Below, piece by piece: positions 62,151 to 64,000 of a stretch of 64,000 nt of DNA. Under the pieces are notes generated by a model that saw only the letters and a list, made by a program, of their open reading frames with translations, did no database searches and was not told the origin of the DNA. Every line of letters starts with the position of its first letter. Positions within the stretch are counted from its first letter, which is position 1. The stretch is from positions 1 to 64,000 of the forward strand of contig CABUNJ010000003.1 in assembly GCA_902492935.1 (NCBI GenBank). Reading direction: 5' to 3'. The DNA comes from an uncultured Collinsella sp. (GTDB lineage Bacteria > Actinomycetota > Coriobacteriia > Coriobacteriales > Coriobacteriaceae). The translations under genes were made by a program, and so were the position numbers.

Positions 62151-63473
62151 TTAGTCGTCCTTGTCGTCTTTCATGACAACGGTGGTCTCGGTGTGGCTGA
62201 AGGTGTCGTGCTTCTCGGTCAGGTCGAGCTCGCCACAATACTCATCGGCACAGGTTGCTTCGTTGGCCGTCTTGAGCTGGCCTACCAGCAGCACGTCTCC
62301 GATAATCACGATGATCAGCGGCGCGATGATGTTGATGAGGATGCCCTCGATATCAAAGGCGAGGTAATCCGGATCGAAGGCGTATTCCCCCATAAAGAGA
62401 ATCTGGGAGAGGATAAATCCGATCACAAAGAACAGCACCGAGGCGATGGCGAGCTTGGGCTTGGAGCAGGGGAGCTCGCCGACCAAGCGGCCGGTCTGGC
62501 CGTTCATGGCAAACAGGTAGCTCTTGCCGTTCCACGAGGTGGAGAGCATCCAGACGGGGAACAGGGCGTAGTCGCTGTCTTCCCAGGTGTAGTCGAGCTG
62601 CTTGCTTTCGACCGTGGCGTCGTCGTATTCGTCGACGACGGTCTCGCGCAGGGCCGAGATCGTGCTTTCTTCCATGCGGCGCTCGGCGCGCGCCTTGCAG
62701 GTCTCGCAGTCCTCGTCGTAACGGTTGGCGATGTAGCCGGGCATATATGCGACCGAGAACGGGCGCAGCGCGTCGTAGTCAAACGGCTCGATGGCGTCCA
62801 TGTGGCCGTCGGGCATCTTGGACGATCCGTCGACGGGCACGCGCTTAAACGAGATATTGCCCTTGCGATAGGCATCGTAGTGGTCGGTGGTCGTGACGGT
62901 GCGGTCGGATTCCTCGGTCACGGTCTCGTTGGTCGCGTCAAAGTACACTTCGCCGTCAACGCGGGCGCCGTAGAGCCAAAACGGCACGTAGACACCTTGG
63001 ACCTCGTCGATGTGGTTGCCGGTGACAAAGCTCTTGGGCAGCAAGATCTTGCCCTTGTAGTGTTCCTTGAGTGCGGCCGTGACGTCATCGCGCCCGAGCT
63101 TAAACGGAATCACCAGGTCGGGCGAGAAGTCGCCAGAGAGCTGGCCGGGCGCCACGGCGGAGTTGCCGCAGTACGGGCAGGTGGTGACGGCGACGGTGCC
63201 GTCGGACACGAGCTCGGCGCCGCACGACGAGCAGATGTAGCCGGCGTTTTGGGCGAGTTCCTGCACCGCGTCATCGGCGACGGGCTTGGGCGTTGCGGCT
63301 GCTGCATCGGCTTTGGCATCTGCCTTGTCCTGGCGCTCGCGATAGAGGGCCTCGACTTCTTCGACTTCAAAGCGCGAGTCACAGTAGTCGCAGACGAGCT
63401 TTTGCTCGGCACTTGCAAAATGCAAGGGGCCACCGCAGGCAGGGCACTGATAGTTAACGCTCTCGAAGGCCAT
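62151..63473 (-). CDS. Zinc-ribbon (TFIIB-type) membrane protein, YdjG-like
   Basis: A 440-residue protein. Two zinc ribbons at the N-terminus (CPACGGPLHF...CDYCDSRFE and CSSCGAELV...CPYCGNSA) are followed by a mixed domain with VIPFKLGRDDVTAALKEHY and a third Cys pair (CETC, about 260). Two or three hydrophobic helices lie near 350-415, then an acidic/charged tail. This is like the Bacillus YdjG protein, which acts with an SPFH partner. AAAGGA precedes the ATG, and the SPFH gene follows after 48 bp, so the pair probably forms an operon with the gene upstream. Confidence 0.82.
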   Translation of the reverse strand: MAFESVNYQCPACGGPLHFASAEQKLVCDYCDSRFEVEEVEALYRERQDKADAKADAAAATPKPVADDAVQELAQNAGYICSSCGAELVSDGTVAVTTCPYCGNSAVAPGQLSGDFSPDLVIPFKLGRDDVTAALKEHYKGKILLPKSFVTGNHIDEVQGVYVPFWLYGARVDGEVYFDATNETVTEESDRTVTTTDHYDAYRKGNISFKRVPVDGSSKMPDGHMDAIEPFDYDALRPFSVAYMPGYIANRYDEDCETCKARAERRMEESTISALRETVVDEYDDATVESKQLDYTWEDSDYALFPVWMLSTSWNGKSYLFAMNGQTGRLVGELPCSKPKLAIASVLFFVIGFILSQILFMGEYAFDPDYLAFDIEGILINIIAPLIIVIIGDVLLVGQLKTANEATCADEYCGELDLTEKHDTFSHTETTVVMKDDKDD

Positions 63474-63497
63474 GATCGGTCCTTTCCGTGCCGGGGG

Positions 63498-64000
63498 CTA
63501 TGCGCCGATGGCGCCACCGCAGTATTCGCAGCGCCCACTGGCATCGGGAATGGTGGTGGCTCCGCAGAAGGGGCAGGTCACCGCGGTCTTGGGGGCCTTG
63601 GCGGCCACGACGCTGTCGCGCGTCTCCTGGCGCAGCTGCACCAGCGCGTCGCGGACCTCGGTCGCCTGGCGCTTGGCCTCGCGGTATTCGATGGAGCCGC
63701 GCTGATCGATGGTGGAGTCGTTCACGCGCAGGTTGATCTCGGTAAAGTACGGCGTGTTGACGTGGATGGTCAGATTAAAGTCGTAATCCAGGTCGTAGCG
63801 CGGCGGGTTGTAGCTCTCGCGCTCGCCGTCCTTGGTCTCGCGATAGATCTCGGTGCGCTGCTCGTCGATATCCATATCGCAGCCGAGTACCTGCGAGAAC
63901 TCGATGATGTCGGGATTGGCGTCGCGCCAGCGGCTCTGCGAAGTGATGATCAGCAGGCCCGCGTCCTCATCGAGCATAATATTGGTGCGCCCGGCAGAAA
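63498..64000 (-). CDS. Zinc-ribbon protein, partial (runs off the right edge)
   Basis: The frame is open to the end of the window, so the N-terminus is missing. The visible 166 residues have a beta-rich domain (SQVLGCDMDIDEQRTEIYRE, LTIHVNTPYFTEINLRVN), a helical stretch with Gln/Arg-rich REAKRQATEVRDALVQLRQE, and a C-terminal zinc ribbon (CPFCGATTIPDASGRCEYCG). It resembles DUF4428-type proteins that occur with SPFH and YdjG-like genes. The short 24-bp gap to the next gene suggests an operon of three. Confidence 0.75.
   Translation of the reverse strand, partial: SAGRTNIMLDEDAGLLIITSQSRWRDANPDIIEFSQVLGCDMDIDEQRTEIYRETKDGERESYNPPRYDLDYDFNLTIHVNTPYFTEINLRVNDSTIDQRGSIEYREAKRQATEVRDALVQLRQETRDSVVAAKAPKTAVTCPFCGATTIPDASGRCEYCGGAIGA

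Overview
The window is high-GC chromosomal DNA from a gut Coriobacteriia bacterium (Actinomycetota), most like Collinsella. That placement is inference. It rests on the GC-rich codon third positions, a membrane-anchored LuxR regulator, a self-contained Ech-type NiFe hydrogenase operon, an Nramp-related magnesium transporter of the kind known from Eggerthella, a giant LPXTG pilin-like adhesin, and many intergenic palindromic repeats. No prophage, integrase, plasmid replication gene or CRISPR array is visible. Gene order looks like a stable chromosome with repeat-filled intergenic gaps.

Layout. 1-3141: end of a MATE exporter, a membrane LuxR regulator, a small membrane protein with a stop codon near its apparent start, and an ECF S component. 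3142-3666: composite palindromic repeats. 3667-9107: exonuclease III, sirtuin, a FolP-FolK fusion, a degenerate biotin-ligase-like protein, CoaX and the initiator tRNA. 9196-9414: three palindromes at an exact 80-bp period. 9560-12435: an OYE-type flavo-iron-sulfur reductase and an HTH protein. 12721-18377: five-gene Ech hydrogenase operon whose first gene fuses the NuoL-like and NuoH-like subunits. 18857-26167: a 2436-residue VWA plus isopeptide-domain cell-wall adhesin, with the same composite repeats on both sides.

26741-32039: a divergent two-component system and a three-gene ABC-2 exporter, arranged like LnrJK/LnrLMN. 32133-35521: a MacB-like ABC pair. 35774-44052: DUF362 ferredoxin protein, surface alpha/beta hydrolase, hemolysin III, CorC/CNNM protein, a CphA-N-like protein, YtxH and PRC-barrel proteins, and a NodB-fold protein that has lost its metal ligands. 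44180-47496: a magnesium module made of a long structured leader, a MgtE-like sensor with an atypical membrane domain, and an Nramp-related transporter. 47583-47806: a MITE-like AT-rich element. 48042-55567: an OatA-like acyltransferase, ribokinase plus nucleoside hydrolase, LuxS, a DUF4867 protein under an unusual operator, and a GH1 6-phospho-beta-glucosidase. 55831-59827: a 7TM pseudokinase, histidine kinase and response regulator. 59937-64000: a lipoprotein and a zinc-ribbon/SPFH cluster that runs off the window.

Functionally, the hydrogenase would couple ferredoxin oxidation to H2 release and ion pumping, as expected for a fermenter. Ribokinase with nucleoside hydrolase would salvage ribose. 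LuxS recycles the methyl-cycle product and makes the AI-2 precursor. The strongest unexplained signals are the intergenic repeat families (composite 150-180-bp palindromes, the 80-bp-period array, the MITE-like element), the magnesium leader with its overlapping mini-ORF, the nested TGTTC operator, and several enzymes that keep a fold but have lost catalytic residues.
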